Source of the DNA: Candidatus Poribacteria bacterium
GTDB taxonomy: Bacteria > Poribacteria > WGA-4E > WGA-3G
Direction: 5' to 3'
Assembly (NCBI GenBank): GCA_028818705.1
Contig: JAPPNJ010000161.1
Location: forward strand, 53,801 to 117,800
Length of the DNA stretch: 64,000 bases
Below are positions 41,938-51,378 of this stretch, piece by piece (position 1 is the first letter of the stretch; every line of letters begins with the position of its first letter). The notes under the pieces were generated by a model. It did not search any database and was not told where the DNA came from. It worked only from the letters and a program-made list of their open reading frames with translations. A program made the position numbers and the translations under genes.

Positions 41938-43125
41938 ATGGCAAGTCCCCTTAACGGCATAAAGGTCTTGGATCTGACGCGCGTGCTCGCCGGTCCCTAT
42001 GCGACAATGCTTCTCGGCGATCTCGGGGCTGAAGTTATCAAGATCGAACAGCCCGGGACAGGGGACGAATCTCGCAATTTCGGTCCCTTCAAGAACGGGT
42101 TTAGCCTCTACTTCATGAGTGTCAACCGCGGGAAGCGGAGCGTGACGCTCAACCTTAAAACCGAGCGTGGACAGGCAATATTCAAGCAGTTGTTGAAGCG
42201 TACTGACGTGCTTGTGGAAAATTTTAGACCTGGAACAATGGAGAAATTGGGGTTGGATTATGATACCCTCAAATCCGAGCATCCTTCACTCATCTATGCC
42301 GCATGTTCCGGATTCGGGCAGACCGGTCCCTACGCGCAGCAAGGCGCGTATGACATGATTATCCAGGGCATGGGCGGTATTATCAGCATCACCGGTGAAC
42401 CCGACGGACCGCCCGTGCGCGTTGGTACGTCTATCAGCGATATTACCGCTGCGCTCTTCACGACGATCGGTATCCTCTCCGCATTACATCACCGCAACCA
42501 AACAGGCAGAGGACAGTTCGTCGATGTTGCCATGTTGGATAGTCTCGTTGCTGTCTTAGAAAATGCGGTTGTCCGCTATTTCGCCACAGGTGAACCACCG
42601 AAACCGCTCGGTGCCAGACATCCGGCAATTACGCCCTTTGAGGCGTTTGCCTCTGCAAACGGACACGTCATCATTGCCCTCGGAAACGATACCCTCTGGG
42701 CGAAATTCTGTGAACATGTGGATCGGGCGGAACTCATCTTGGACAAACGATTCAAGACGAATGCCGATCGGACGGAGAATCACGGTCAGTTGTTTCCTAT
42801 TCTCTCAGAGATTATGTCTCAGCGCACAACAGACGACTGGATTGATGCCCTCGGCAAAATTGGTGTTCCTTGTGGTCCCATCAATGCGATGGACAAGGTT
42901 GTCACCCACCCACAGGTACAGGCACGGGAGATGATCACACGCATCACACACCAAATCACGGGTGAAGTCGAGGTGCCGGGAGTACCCATTAAACTGTCAG
43001 AGACCCCCGGAAGTGTGGACGCACCCGCACCAAGTCTCGGTGAACATACGTCCGATGTCTTGACAGGCTTGTTGAAAATGCATCCGGATGAAGTCGAAAA
43101 GTTAAAACAAGACGGAATCATTTAG
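41938..43125 (+). CDS. CoA transferase family III (CaiB/BaiF)
   Basis: LNGIKVLDLTRVLAGPYATMLLGDLGAEVIKIEQPGTGDESRNFGPF. Confidence 0.95.
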   Translation: MASPLNGIKVLDLTRVLAGPYATMLLGDLGAEVIKIEQPGTGDESRNFGPFKNGFSLYFMSVNRGKRSVTLNLKTERGQAIFKQLLKRTDVLVENFRPGTMEKLGLDYDTLKSEHPSLIYAACSGFGQTGPYAQQGAYDMIIQGMGGIISITGEPDGPPVRVGTSISDITAALFTTIGILSALHHRNQTGRGQFVDVAMLDSLVAVLENAVVRYFATGEPPKPLGARHPAITPFEAFASANGHVIIALGNDTLWAKFCEHVDRAELILDKRFKTNADRTENHGQLFPILSEIMSQRTTDDWIDALGKIGVPCGPINAMDKVVTHPQVQAREMITRITHQITGEVEVPGVPIKLSETPGSVDAPAPSLGEHTSDVLTGLLKMHPDEVEKLKQDGII

Positions 43126-43152
43126 AACAAATCTTGCCTTTTGTTATGAGAG

Positions 43153-43177
43153 GTAGGCGAGGTTTCCCAACCTCGTC
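43153..43177. repeat. REP family A
   Basis: gtaggcgaggtttcccaacctcgtc. Confidence 0.8.
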
Positions 43178-43267
43178 TCTGCTAATCGATAACTCTTATA
43201 GGAGGGATTTGTAATCCCGACTCTTAACTCACAACTGACAACTCACAACTTCTTAGGAGCGACCCAC

Positions 43268-45523
43268 ATGCCAAACGAAGCTGCACAAGTATTACACGGA
43301 ACAACCCAATTGACGTTAGAGGGAGATCTTGCCGCACAGATGGTTGAAGTGCTTGACGGGTATGTTACCGACGCCGCGGCGCTTGCTCCTGAGCAACGAG
43401 AAACGTTGTGGCATCGAGATTACAGTTCCCACAGTGCGTATACTCAATCCGTCGAACCCAATCGCGAACGGTTTAGAAAACAAATTGGCTCCCTTGATGC
43501 GCGTCTACTAATTGAGGATATCAGTTACGTAGCCACCACGCGTGCCTCCGCACAAATCATGGAAGGTGAAAATTATACCGTATCCCGCGTCCGATGGCAG
43601 GTCTTTGATGAGGTTGAGGGAGAAGGGTTGTTATTGGAGCCGATGCACAATGTGCCAATCGCTGCCCAAATCGTTGCTCTACCAGATGCAGACTGGACAC
43701 CTGAGATGATCGCTGGCGTAACAGACGATCTACCAGCGAACGCACAGTTTGCACAGCGTTTAGCAAGGGCAGGATGCCGCGTTGTCGTCCCGCTCCTCAT
43801 CAACCGCGACGATACCTATTCCGGCAACCCAACGCTCGGTGCGATGACCAATCAACCCCATCGCGAATTCATCTACCGGATGGCGTATGAACTCGGACGA
43901 CATATCATCGGATACGAGGTGCAGAAGGTCTTGTCGTTAGTCGACTGGATGTCCCATTCCGAAGTTCCAATCGGTGTCATCGGCTACGGCGAAGGTGGAC
44001 TCATTGCGCTCTACAGTGCTGCTGTCGATACACGTATTCAGGCGACGGCTGTTAGTGGCTATTTTCAATCGCGGCAGGAGGTATGGCGGGAACCAATCTA
44101 TCGAAATGTATGGGGGCTGCTCCACGAATTTGGCGATGCTGAAATCGCCAGTCTCATCGCACCGCGTCCGTTAATTATCGAGGCAAGCCGCGGCCCTGAG
44201 ATTGCCGGTCCACCACCCTCCCGCGCTGGACGTGGGGGCGGGGCACCGGGGCAATTGGTATCTCCACCGACGGTTTCTGTCCAATCGGAATTTGAACGCG
44301 CACAGGACTTATATCAGCAACTCGGTTGTGAGGATGCTTTGCATCTTGTCTCGCCTGACGATGGGTTACCGGGTTCTCAAGAGACCTTGCGCACGCTACT
44401 GACCGAACTCGGTGTCGAAAATGTGCACGTTGATGGATACCAACCTTTTTCCACGTCAAGCGTTGACGATTTCGATTACGAAGCCCGTCAGAAGCGTCAA
44501 TTTACGCAATTGGTTAATTTGACCCAACGTTTCCTACGAGAAGCGGCATCGCGGCGGCAAGAATTATTCTGGAATAAAACCGATACCTCTTCGCTTACAC
44601 GGTGGGAGGAGACATGTAAGGTGCCCAAAGCCTATTTCTGGGACGAAGTTATCGGTAGGTGTCCAGCCCCTGATGTGCCTGCTAATCCAAGGACGCGCCT
44701 CATCTACGATGAACCCAATTGGAAAGGGTATGAAGTCGTTTTGGATGTCTGGAAGGACACTTTCGCCTATGGCATCTTACTGCTTCCGAACGATCTGCAG
44801 CCCGGAGAACAGCGTCCCGTAGTTGTTTGTCAGCACGGCTTGGAAGGGAGACCGCAGGATACCGCCGATCCGAAGATAGAATCCGTCTATTACTCCTACG
44901 CCGCACACTTGGCAGATAGAGGGTTTATCACATACGCCCCACAGAATCCATACATCGGTCAGGATGCCTTCCGGGTCATCCAACGCAAGGCGAATCCGAT
45001 AAAATGGTCGCTCTTTTCGCTAATCATTCGCCAGCATGAGCAGACGCTTGACTGGCTGGCAGAACAACCTTTCGTTGATGCCGAGCGAATCGGATTTTAC
45101 GGGTTATCTTACGGTGGGAAAACAGCGATGCGAGTACCAGCAGTGTTGGATCGGTATGCCTGTTCAATCTGTTCTGCTGATTTCAACGAATGGATCGTCA
45201 AAAATGCCACTTTCTATTCGCGTTATAGTTATATGTTCGGGGGTGAATACGAGATGCCCGAGTTCGATTTAGGCAATACGTTCAACTATGGTGAGATGGC
45301 TGGATTAATTGCGCCGCGTCCATTCATGGTGGAACGTGGACACGAAGACGGCGTTGCTCCCGATGAATGGGTCGCGCATGAGTTCGCCGTTGTCCGAAGG
45401 CTTTATGTGCAACTCGGTATCGCCGATAGAACAGAAATCGAATTCTTTGACGGTGGACACCAGATTAACGCCCAAGCCACATTCCGATTCCTACACCGTC
45501 ACCTAAATTGGCCCGAACCCTAG
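43268..45523 (+). CDS. Alpha/beta hydrolase (dienelactone hydrolase / acetyl xylan esterase-like)
   Basis: PVVVCQHGLEGRPQD, RIGFYGLSYGGKTAMRVPA (GxSxGG), HEDGVAPDEWVAHEF, DGGHQIN. Confidence 0.8.
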   Translation: MPNEAAQVLHGTTQLTLEGDLAAQMVEVLDGYVTDAAALAPEQRETLWHRDYSSHSAYTQSVEPNRERFRKQIGSLDARLLIEDISYVATTRASAQIMEGENYTVSRVRWQVFDEVEGEGLLLEPMHNVPIAAQIVALPDADWTPEMIAGVTDDLPANAQFAQRLARAGCRVVVPLLINRDDTYSGNPTLGAMTNQPHREFIYRMAYELGRHIIGYEVQKVLSLVDWMSHSEVPIGVIGYGEGGLIALYSAAVDTRIQATAVSGYFQSRQEVWREPIYRNVWGLLHEFGDAEIASLIAPRPLIIEASRGPEIAGPPPSRAGRGGGAPGQLVSPPTVSVQSEFERAQDLYQQLGCEDALHLVSPDDGLPGSQETLRTLLTELGVENVHVDGYQPFSTSSVDDFDYEARQKRQFTQLVNLTQRFLREAASRRQELFWNKTDTSSLTRWEETCKVPKAYFWDEVIGRCPAPDVPANPRTRLIYDEPNWKGYEVVLDVWKDTFAYGILLLPNDLQPGEQRPVVVCQHGLEGRPQDTADPKIESVYYSYAAHLADRGFITYAPQNPYIGQDAFRVIQRKANPIKWSLFSLIIRQHEQTLDWLAEQPFVDAERIGFYGLSYGGKTAMRVPAVLDRYACSICSADFNEWIVKNATFYSRYSYMFGGEYEMPEFDLGNTFNYGEMAGLIAPRPFMVERGHEDGVAPDEWVAHEFAVVRRLYVQLGIADRTEIEFFDGGHQINAQATFRFLHRHLNWPEP

Positions 45524-45620
45524 TCCTATTATTTAGAGTGCACTCGGATCTTCTTGTAGGAGCGAGTGTTTTTGCGAATCAACACGGAATGCGCGTGTGG
45601 CATCCCGTGGGGTGTTTCCC

Positions 45621-45684
45621 GTGCTCGCGAATTGTATACTCGGATCTTCTTGTAGGAGCGAGCTGTGCTCGCGAATTGTATACT
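45621..45684 (+). repeat. 44-bp unit direct repeat containing REP family D (GTAGGAGCGAGctgtGCTCGCGAA)
   Basis: gtgctcgcgaattgtatact at 45621..45640 and 45665..45684 exactly repeated; actcggatcttcttgtaggagcgag at 45542..45566 and 45638..45662 exactly repeated. Confidence 0.85.
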
Positions 45685-45762
45685 GTTTCGTCCGCTTTGA
45701 AATGAAAGGTAAATCCAGTTTGTAGTGGAGAAATCATCCATTGCCCGTTGTTAACCTTCGGA

Positions 45763-45785
45763 CGTGCGATGAATCGCACTACTAC
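45763..45785 (-). repeat. REP family E (GTAGTAGTGCGATTCATCGCACG), inverted copy upstream of methyltransferase gene
   Basis: cgtgcgatgaatcgcactactac. Confidence 0.85.
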
Positions 45786-45858
45786 GAACCTACCCTAAAA
45801 TTCAAGCTGGATAAAACACTATGCTACGCATTTATATGTATATCATGAGAGCAGAAAC

Positions 45859-46911
45859 ATGCTTTATTCTATAATCGTAAGCGCAGGACTCGAAACCATC
45901 GCACGCCAGGAACTAACCGAACGCTTCAGCGACACAGGACACCTAAAAATCCTTGATCGCAGACCGCAGCGGCTTCTCTTCCGGTATAGAGGAAATCCGC
46001 GCGACCTATTATCGCTGCGAACGGCGGAGCATCTTTTTCTTGTCCTGAAGCAGACGCCAAAAATGACGCGCTCACGGAGTTCTCTGGCAGCACTCAGCAG
46101 TCCACTCGCTCGCTTCAATTTCAAAGAGGCATTTGACTGTTGTCGACAAGTCGGTATCAACGTCCGTAGGCGTATGCCATTTCGGGTGACGAGTCGGTTG
46201 TCTGGAAAGCGCAACTTCCGACGACTCGATTTGCAGCAGGTGATAGAAAGGGCGTTTTTAGAACGCGGATGGTATTTAGCGAAATCGAAGTCAGCGTTAG
46301 ACGTCTGGGCAGAGGTGCATGGGGACGACGGTTACATCAGCATCAAGCTTTCTAAGAACGATATGGCACAGCGACCGTATAAACAGGCGCATATCCCGGC
46401 GTCGCTTAAACCGACCATAGCTTATAGCATGGCGCGACTCTCGCGACCACATCCGGACGATGTCTTTTTAGACGCCATGTGTGGTGCTGGCACGATCCTA
46501 TTAGAGCGTGCCCATATCGGTCGCTACCATTACCTGATTGGCGGCGATATTTCTACGGAAGCGTTAGACGCCACTGTGACGAATTTCGGTAGACAACATC
46601 AACCCCGCCGATTCTTCCACTGGGACGCACGCACCTTACCGCTACAGTCAAACACCGTCGATAAAATTGTCTGTAACCTCCCCTTCGGTGAGACTATCGG
46701 AAATGTCCCCCAGCTCACGAATCTGTATCGGCGGAGTCTCAAAGAATATGAACGCGTCCTAAAACCGAGAGGCAGAATGGTCCTACTCACCTCACAGCGC
46801 GAATTGTTTGAGAGTGAACTGAAACAGCGCCGCTCTCTCAAGGCAACCCAACGACTGACAGTAGATGTCCGCGGCATGCGCGCATGGATACATGTCATCC
46901 ATTTTACGTAG
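45859..46911 (+). CDS. THUMP-domain class I SAM-dependent RNA methyltransferase (RlmL/Trm14-like)
   Basis: AQRPYKQAHIPASLKPTIAYSMARLS...FLDAMCGAGTILLE...IVCNLPFGETIG (NPPF-like motif). Confidence 0.88.
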   Translation: MLYSIIVSAGLETIARQELTERFSDTGHLKILDRRPQRLLFRYRGNPRDLLSLRTAEHLFLVLKQTPKMTRSRSSLAALSSPLARFNFKEAFDCCRQVGINVRRRMPFRVTSRLSGKRNFRRLDLQQVIERAFLERGWYLAKSKSALDVWAEVHGDDGYISIKLSKNDMAQRPYKQAHIPASLKPTIAYSMARLSRPHPDDVFLDAMCGAGTILLERAHIGRYHYLIGGDISTEALDATVTNFGRQHQPRRFFHWDARTLPLQSNTVDKIVCNLPFGETIGNVPQLTNLYRRSLKEYERVLKPRGRMVLLTSQRELFESELKQRRSLKATQRLTVDVRGMRAWIHVIHFT

Positions 46912-46940
46912 CACCAATTCTGGTAGGGGTAATCGTGTTT

Positions 46941-46963
46941 GTAGTAGTGCGATTTATCGCACG
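46941..46963 (+). repeat. REP family E (GTAGTAGTGCGATTTATCGCACG)
   Basis: One mismatch to the reverse complement of 45763..45785. Confidence 0.85.
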
Positions 46964-47024
46964 ACACGCCATTTAGGATTGTCTATCATCTGGTTTGCAT
47001 AGTGTAGGACGCACCTCAATTCTG

Positions 47025-47048
47025 GTAAGTGCGGTTTCTAACCGCACC
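47025..47048. repeat. REP family A variant (GTAAGTGCGGTTTCTAACCGCACC)
   Basis: Compensatory change in both arms relative to family A consensus. Confidence 0.7.
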
Positions 47049-47057
47049 GGCTATTCC

Positions 47058-48143
47058 CTAAATCTCAGGAACGCTCACCGCCACCTCTTTCCCGGAAGCG
47101 TGTGAACGGAAAATACCGTCCATAATCACATTTGTAAGCAAGACACCTTCTGGCGGTATCGGCGACGGGGCATCTGCTTTGACAGCCTCACGGAACGCCG
47201 TCATCTGTGCTTCCCAAACATCAACTTCTGGAAATCCCGATAGCTGGATCGTCGTCATCCCTTCCGGTGGGTTCGGCGCCGCAGTTAATCCTTCTGATTC
47301 GACCAATTTCTTAAGTTCATCTGTATAGGAATCCGCATAAACAACCGGTCCATCTAAAGAAATGCCCATCTCTTTACCGAGACAGAAGCTTGGACCGAGC
47401 GAATCCTGATGGATTGCCCAAGAGATTTTAAACACCAGCACGCTGCCATCTTCAAACCGTATCCACGCCACACCGAACTCTTCAACATCCATGATACCGC
47501 GGAACTGAGGGTCTTGCTGAGAAATATAGTCCTCTGTGATAGCAGAAACTCGCACAGGTTTCGGATAGCCCATCGCATATAGAGAGTTGTGCAGGTTGTA
47601 GACACCGATGTCTACGATAGCGCCAGCACCCGCAGTCTTTTTATAGATGAACGTGCGTCCCGGATTCCCACGCCGTCTGCCGCCTGAGGATTCAGAGTAG
47701 TAAATGTCTCCGAGCAATCCTTCATCGATGACCTTCTTCGCGAATTGGAGTCTCGGATTAAACGTACTGTGAAGACCAATTTGCAAGATTTTACCCGACG
47801 CCTTTGCTGCCCGAGCCATAGCAGTGGCATCGGGAAGTTTAGCTGCCATCGGCTTTTCACAGAAAACGTGTTTACCGGCGTTCAGTGCCGCGACAGTGGG
47901 TCGGCGATGTCCTTGATTGTAGGTACAGACACTGACTGTATCGATCTCGTCCATCTCAAGCATTTTGTTGTAGCTTGAGAAAACATGTTTTCTTGGAACA
48001 CCCCACGCATCAGCAGCTTCGTTTGCCTTACTTTTGATAATATCGCAGACAGCGACGATCTCAAAACCTCCTACTTTCATATAGGTTCTCTGATGCGCTC
48101 GTGAAATACCACCTGTACCAACAATACCGACTCGGATAGTCAT
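47058..48143 (-). CDS. Gfo/Idh/MocA family oxidoreductase
   Basis: RVGIVGTGGISRAHQRTY Rossmann; CEKPMAAKLPDATAM. Confidence 0.95.
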   Translation of the reverse strand: MTIRVGIVGTGGISRAHQRTYMKVGGFEIVAVCDIIKSKANEAADAWGVPRKHVFSSYNKMLEMDEIDTVSVCTYNQGHRRPTVAALNAGKHVFCEKPMAAKLPDATAMARAAKASGKILQIGLHSTFNPRLQFAKKVIDEGLLGDIYYSESSGGRRRGNPGRTFIYKKTAGAGAIVDIGVYNLHNSLYAMGYPKPVRVSAITEDYISQQDPQFRGIMDVEEFGVAWIRFEDGSVLVFKISWAIHQDSLGPSFCLGKEMGISLDGPVVYADSYTDELKKLVESEGLTAAPNPPEGMTTIQLSGFPEVDVWEAQMTAFREAVKADAPSPIPPEGVLLTNVIMDGIFRSHASGKEVAVSVPEI

Positions 48144-48210
48144 ATTATTCTCTCCTCGTAAGTCAAATTATGGTGAATTATGAAAATACATTTACATTTC
48201 AGGAGTACTT

Positions 48211-48308
48211 GTAGGAGGGATTTCCTAATCCCGACTAAAAACACTGGTAGTCGGGAATCGGAGTTCCGAATCAACGGTATGAATGCCATCAGGCATTCAC
48301 CGCCTACA
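48211..48308. repeat. REP family B plus inverted composite B/C repeat
   Basis: gtaggagggatttcctaatcccgact (48211..48236) then agtcgggaatcggagttcc-gaatcaacggtatgaatgccatcaggcattcaccg-cctaca (48249..48308). Confidence 0.8.
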
Positions 48309-48496
48309 ACGCAAAACTATCTAAGTAATTCTAAAATCCACCATAAATGAGGATAGTTCATTATTCACAGAATTTTCGTACCGCAAACTGTTAGTTTGCA
48401 AGCTGCCAAGTGCAACATAGTAGACAGTCCAATACACAAGACACAATCTAACAGATTATGCTACAAAGAGAACTCTATCGTGAAACCGCATTATTC

Positions 48497-49582
48497 CTAA
48501 ATTTCAGGGACTCGGACTGCTACTTCTTTCCCTGCTTCATGTGAACGGAAAATCCCGTCCATAATTACATTCGTAAGCAGAACACCTTCTGGCGGTATTG
48601 GCGACGGTGCATCTGATTTGATGGCTTCACGGAATGCTATCATCTGTAGTTCCCAGGCATCTACCTCTGGAAATCCTGACAATTGAATCGTCGTCATCCC
48701 TTCTGGTGGGTTCGGTTCCGCAGTCAACCCTTCCGATTCCACCAACTTTTTGAGTTCACCGCCATATTCATCGGCATAAATCACCGGTCCGTCCAAAGAG
48801 ATACCCGCTTTTGTACCTAGATGGAAGTTGGTGCCGAGTGAGTCCTGATGAATCGCCCAAGAGATCTTAAATACCATCACACCGCCATCTTCAAACCTAA
48901 TCCACGCTACACCGAACTCTTCCACATCCATAATACCGCGAAATCTTGGATCTTGTTGTGAGATATAATCCTCTGTGATCGCGGAGACGCGCACGGGTTT
49001 CGGATAGCCCATCGCATACAGCGATCTGTGCATGTTATAGACCCCGATGTCAACAATCGCACCGGCCCCTGCAGTCTTTTTGTAGATGAACGTGTGTCCC
49101 GGATTCCCACGCCGTCTGCCCCCGGCGGATTCGGAATAGTAGATGTCCCCGAGCAATCCTGCATCGATGAGCTTCCTTGCAAATTGGAGGCTCGGTGCGA
49201 ATGTGGGATTGAGACCGATTTGCAGAATTTTGCCGGATGCTTTTGCTGCTCTGACCATAGCAGTGGCATCGGGAAGTGTCGCTGCCATCGGTTTTTCACA
49301 AAGAACGTGTTTACCGGCGTTCAGCGCCGCGACAGTGGGTCGGCGATGGCCTTGATTGTAAGTACAGACACTGACCGCCTCAATCTCATCCATTTCAAGC
49401 ATCTTGTTGTAGCTTGAGAAGGCGTGCTTTCTTGAAACACCCCACTCATCGGCAGCTTGATTTGCCTTACTCTTGATGATGTCGCAGACGGCGACGATCT
49501 CGAAACCACCTACCTTCTCATAATATCTCTGGTGTGCGCGTGAGATGCCACCCGTACCAATGATACCGACTCGGACTGTCAT
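48497..49582 (-). CDS. Gfo/Idh/MocA family oxidoreductase, close paralogue of 47058..48143
   Basis: Near-identical along its length by eye; start at MTVRVGIIGTGG. Confidence 0.95.
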   Translation of the reverse strand: MTVRVGIIGTGGISRAHQRYYEKVGGFEIVAVCDIIKSKANQAADEWGVSRKHAFSSYNKMLEMDEIEAVSVCTYNQGHRRPTVAALNAGKHVLCEKPMAATLPDATAMVRAAKASGKILQIGLNPTFAPSLQFARKLIDAGLLGDIYYSESAGGRRRGNPGHTFIYKKTAGAGAIVDIGVYNMHRSLYAMGYPKPVRVSAITEDYISQQDPRFRGIMDVEEFGVAWIRFEDGGVMVFKISWAIHQDSLGTNFHLGTKAGISLDGPVIYADEYGGELKKLVESEGLTAEPNPPEGMTTIQLSGFPEVDAWELQMIAFREAIKSDAPSPIPPEGVLLTNVIMDGIFRSHEAGKEVAVRVPEI

Positions 49583-49709
49583 GTTATTATCTCCTCGTAA
49601 CAGGATAGAATTGCTAAATGAGTTTAGTCGAAATCGTTTTGCAATGCAACCGAAAAATGTGATATACTTCAATACACATATTCCATACGATGGCAGAAAG
49701 GAGGGTATC

Positions 49710-49826
49710 ATGCGTATTGAAAAACGTTATCACGATTTACAAAAAGTAAGTCAAGAACATCTCGGTTGGCGGTCAACAATACCGATTTGTTGCTTTTGTG
49801 TGTTCTGTTTTTACGAACACCGCTAA
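49710..49826 (+). CDS. Small ORF (38 codons), possible leader peptide or remnant
   Basis: RBS aaaggagggtatc + ATG; MRIEKRYHDLQKVSQEHLGWRSTIPICCFCVFCFYEHR; TTGCAA-N18-TATACT upstream (49639..49668). Confidence 0.4.
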   Translation: MRIEKRYHDLQKVSQEHLGWRSTIPICCFCVFCFYEHR

Positions 49827-50436
49827 ATTGGGGATACAAATGGTGTTTAGATTAGGCATTATGGTTGCAATTTGTACCCTTTTGAACTTGGAGTTGTATG
49901 CCATTCCTACAAAGGTTATTGTTACCGATGTTAGAGATAATACGGGCGGTGAATACGCAGTATCCGAATTACAAGAGGGAGGCAAGTTTTTTCATGATAG
50001 GGATTACACGATGACACACATTCCAGAAAAATATCTCGGACTCACACAAATTCAGACATCAGCAGACTGCCCAGGCGGAATAGACTATCGTTTGTCCTTT
50101 GTTGTTGATCGTCCTGCTAAGATCTACATGGCATGGGACAGCAGGCATAAACGCCCTGAAAACCGTGAGCAAAGCCCCGAAGATTGGTTCACGGATACCT
50201 ATGTGGGCACTGGTGAAATATTGATACTGGATGATCCACATCCTTCTGTTGAATATTTTATATATGAGCCAGTGGAAAGCGTGGAAGGAAAGGTAGAACT
50301 TTTGGGTATAGAAGTCATATCTCCTGATGACCCTGTGAACATGTGGACAATTTTTTTAATAGAAACGGTGGTATCTGTCAATCCAACAGGAAATTTAGTA
50401 ACTACATGGGCAAATATAAAAAAACGCTCAAAGTAA
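49798..50436 (+). CDS. Secreted protein of unknown function with C-terminal W[GA]xxK motif
   Basis: Signal peptide region (VFRLGIMVAICTLLNLELYA, start may be 49840); C-terminus VNPTGNLVTTWANIKKRSK. Confidence 0.7.
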   Translation: MCSVFTNTAKLGIQMVFRLGIMVAICTLLNLELYAIPTKVIVTDVRDNTGGEYAVSELQEGGKFFHDRDYTMTHIPEKYLGLTQIQTSADCPGGIDYRLSFVVDRPAKIYMAWDSRHKRPENREQSPEDWFTDTYVGTGEILILDDPHPSVEYFIYEPVESVEGKVELLGIEVISPDDPVNMWTIFLIETVVSVNPTGNLVTTWANIKKRSK

Positions 50437-50618
50437 TTCGCAATAAGTAGTTTCGGGCTTTGAGCATTTTGAAATCCCTTTAACTACTCTTTGTGTCTGT
50501 GGAAGATGCTGGTGCTGTTTAAAACCTATATTTCAAATTTTTCACGTATTTCAGCAATTTTATCAAGAACTGGACTGAAAAATTAATAATCTGCGTGATC
50601 AGTTTCATTCAGGCCGGA

Positions 50619-51176
50619 TTAGTCTGCTGATTGTGCGCAACGGAATCCGTATTCGTAGAGGGTATTTTTTGGCGCAAGCAGTAGGCGATTGGTGGGGAAG
50701 ATACCTTTGCTGCGTAATGCCCTCACAGGAAGTGTTTCAATATCTGTGAAATTGGCTGCCAACCAGCCTATTTCATTCGTACCTGCACGTGGGTTCTTAC
50801 GCGGTGTTGCGAAGAAAAAATCGTCGTCATAGAGGTCTATGCACCACTCCCAAATCGGATAATTCTTGATAACCCCGTATGCTTTTTCCCATTCTGCCTC
50901 CGTCGGGAGCCTCTTTCCTGCCCATAAAGCATAAGCCATTGCAGCGAACCAGCTCACATAAACAACAGGATGATCTGCTTTTCCTTTTGGGTAGTCGTTC
51001 CTGTCCCAATTCAACAAGTAATCCCCGTCGTGAAACATATCCTCAATATGCGGTTTTTGCCACTGCGGTTTTTCAAATAGAAATTGCTGGTATTCAAGGT
51101 TTGTCACGGGGCGCGTGTCAATATAGAATGCGTCAACACTTCCTATATCGAGTCTGCCAGCGGGTATTAAAATCAT
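50619..51176 (-). CDS. Short formylglycine-generating enzyme (SUMF1)-like protein
   Basis: FYIDTRPVTNLEYQQF, HPVVYVSWFAAMAYALWAGKRLPTEAEWEKA, YGFRCA. Confidence 0.85.
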   Translation of the reverse strand: MILIPAGRLDIGSVDAFYIDTRPVTNLEYQQFLFEKPQWQKPHIEDMFHDGDYLLNWDRNDYPKGKADHPVVYVSWFAAMAYALWAGKRLPTEAEWEKAYGVIKNYPIWEWCIDLYDDDFFFATPRKNPRAGTNEIGWLAANFTDIETLPVRALRSKGIFPTNRLLLAPKNTLYEYGFRCAQSAD

Positions 51177-51378
51177 AGGTGGTTCCTGTAAGGTGGTGAC
51201 AAGCTCGCCTTTCGGGGCACCTGCCTAACTACTCAGTGAGATTGTATTATATCACAATCTTGGTTTAGAGAGTGGCCCGAATTTCCGATGGCAGTACACC
51301 TCCATGATTCTTTTGCCTTTGGGAAAAGTGAATATTTAGAATTCTAGCGCATGAAATGTGACCGGAGATAATATTAGA

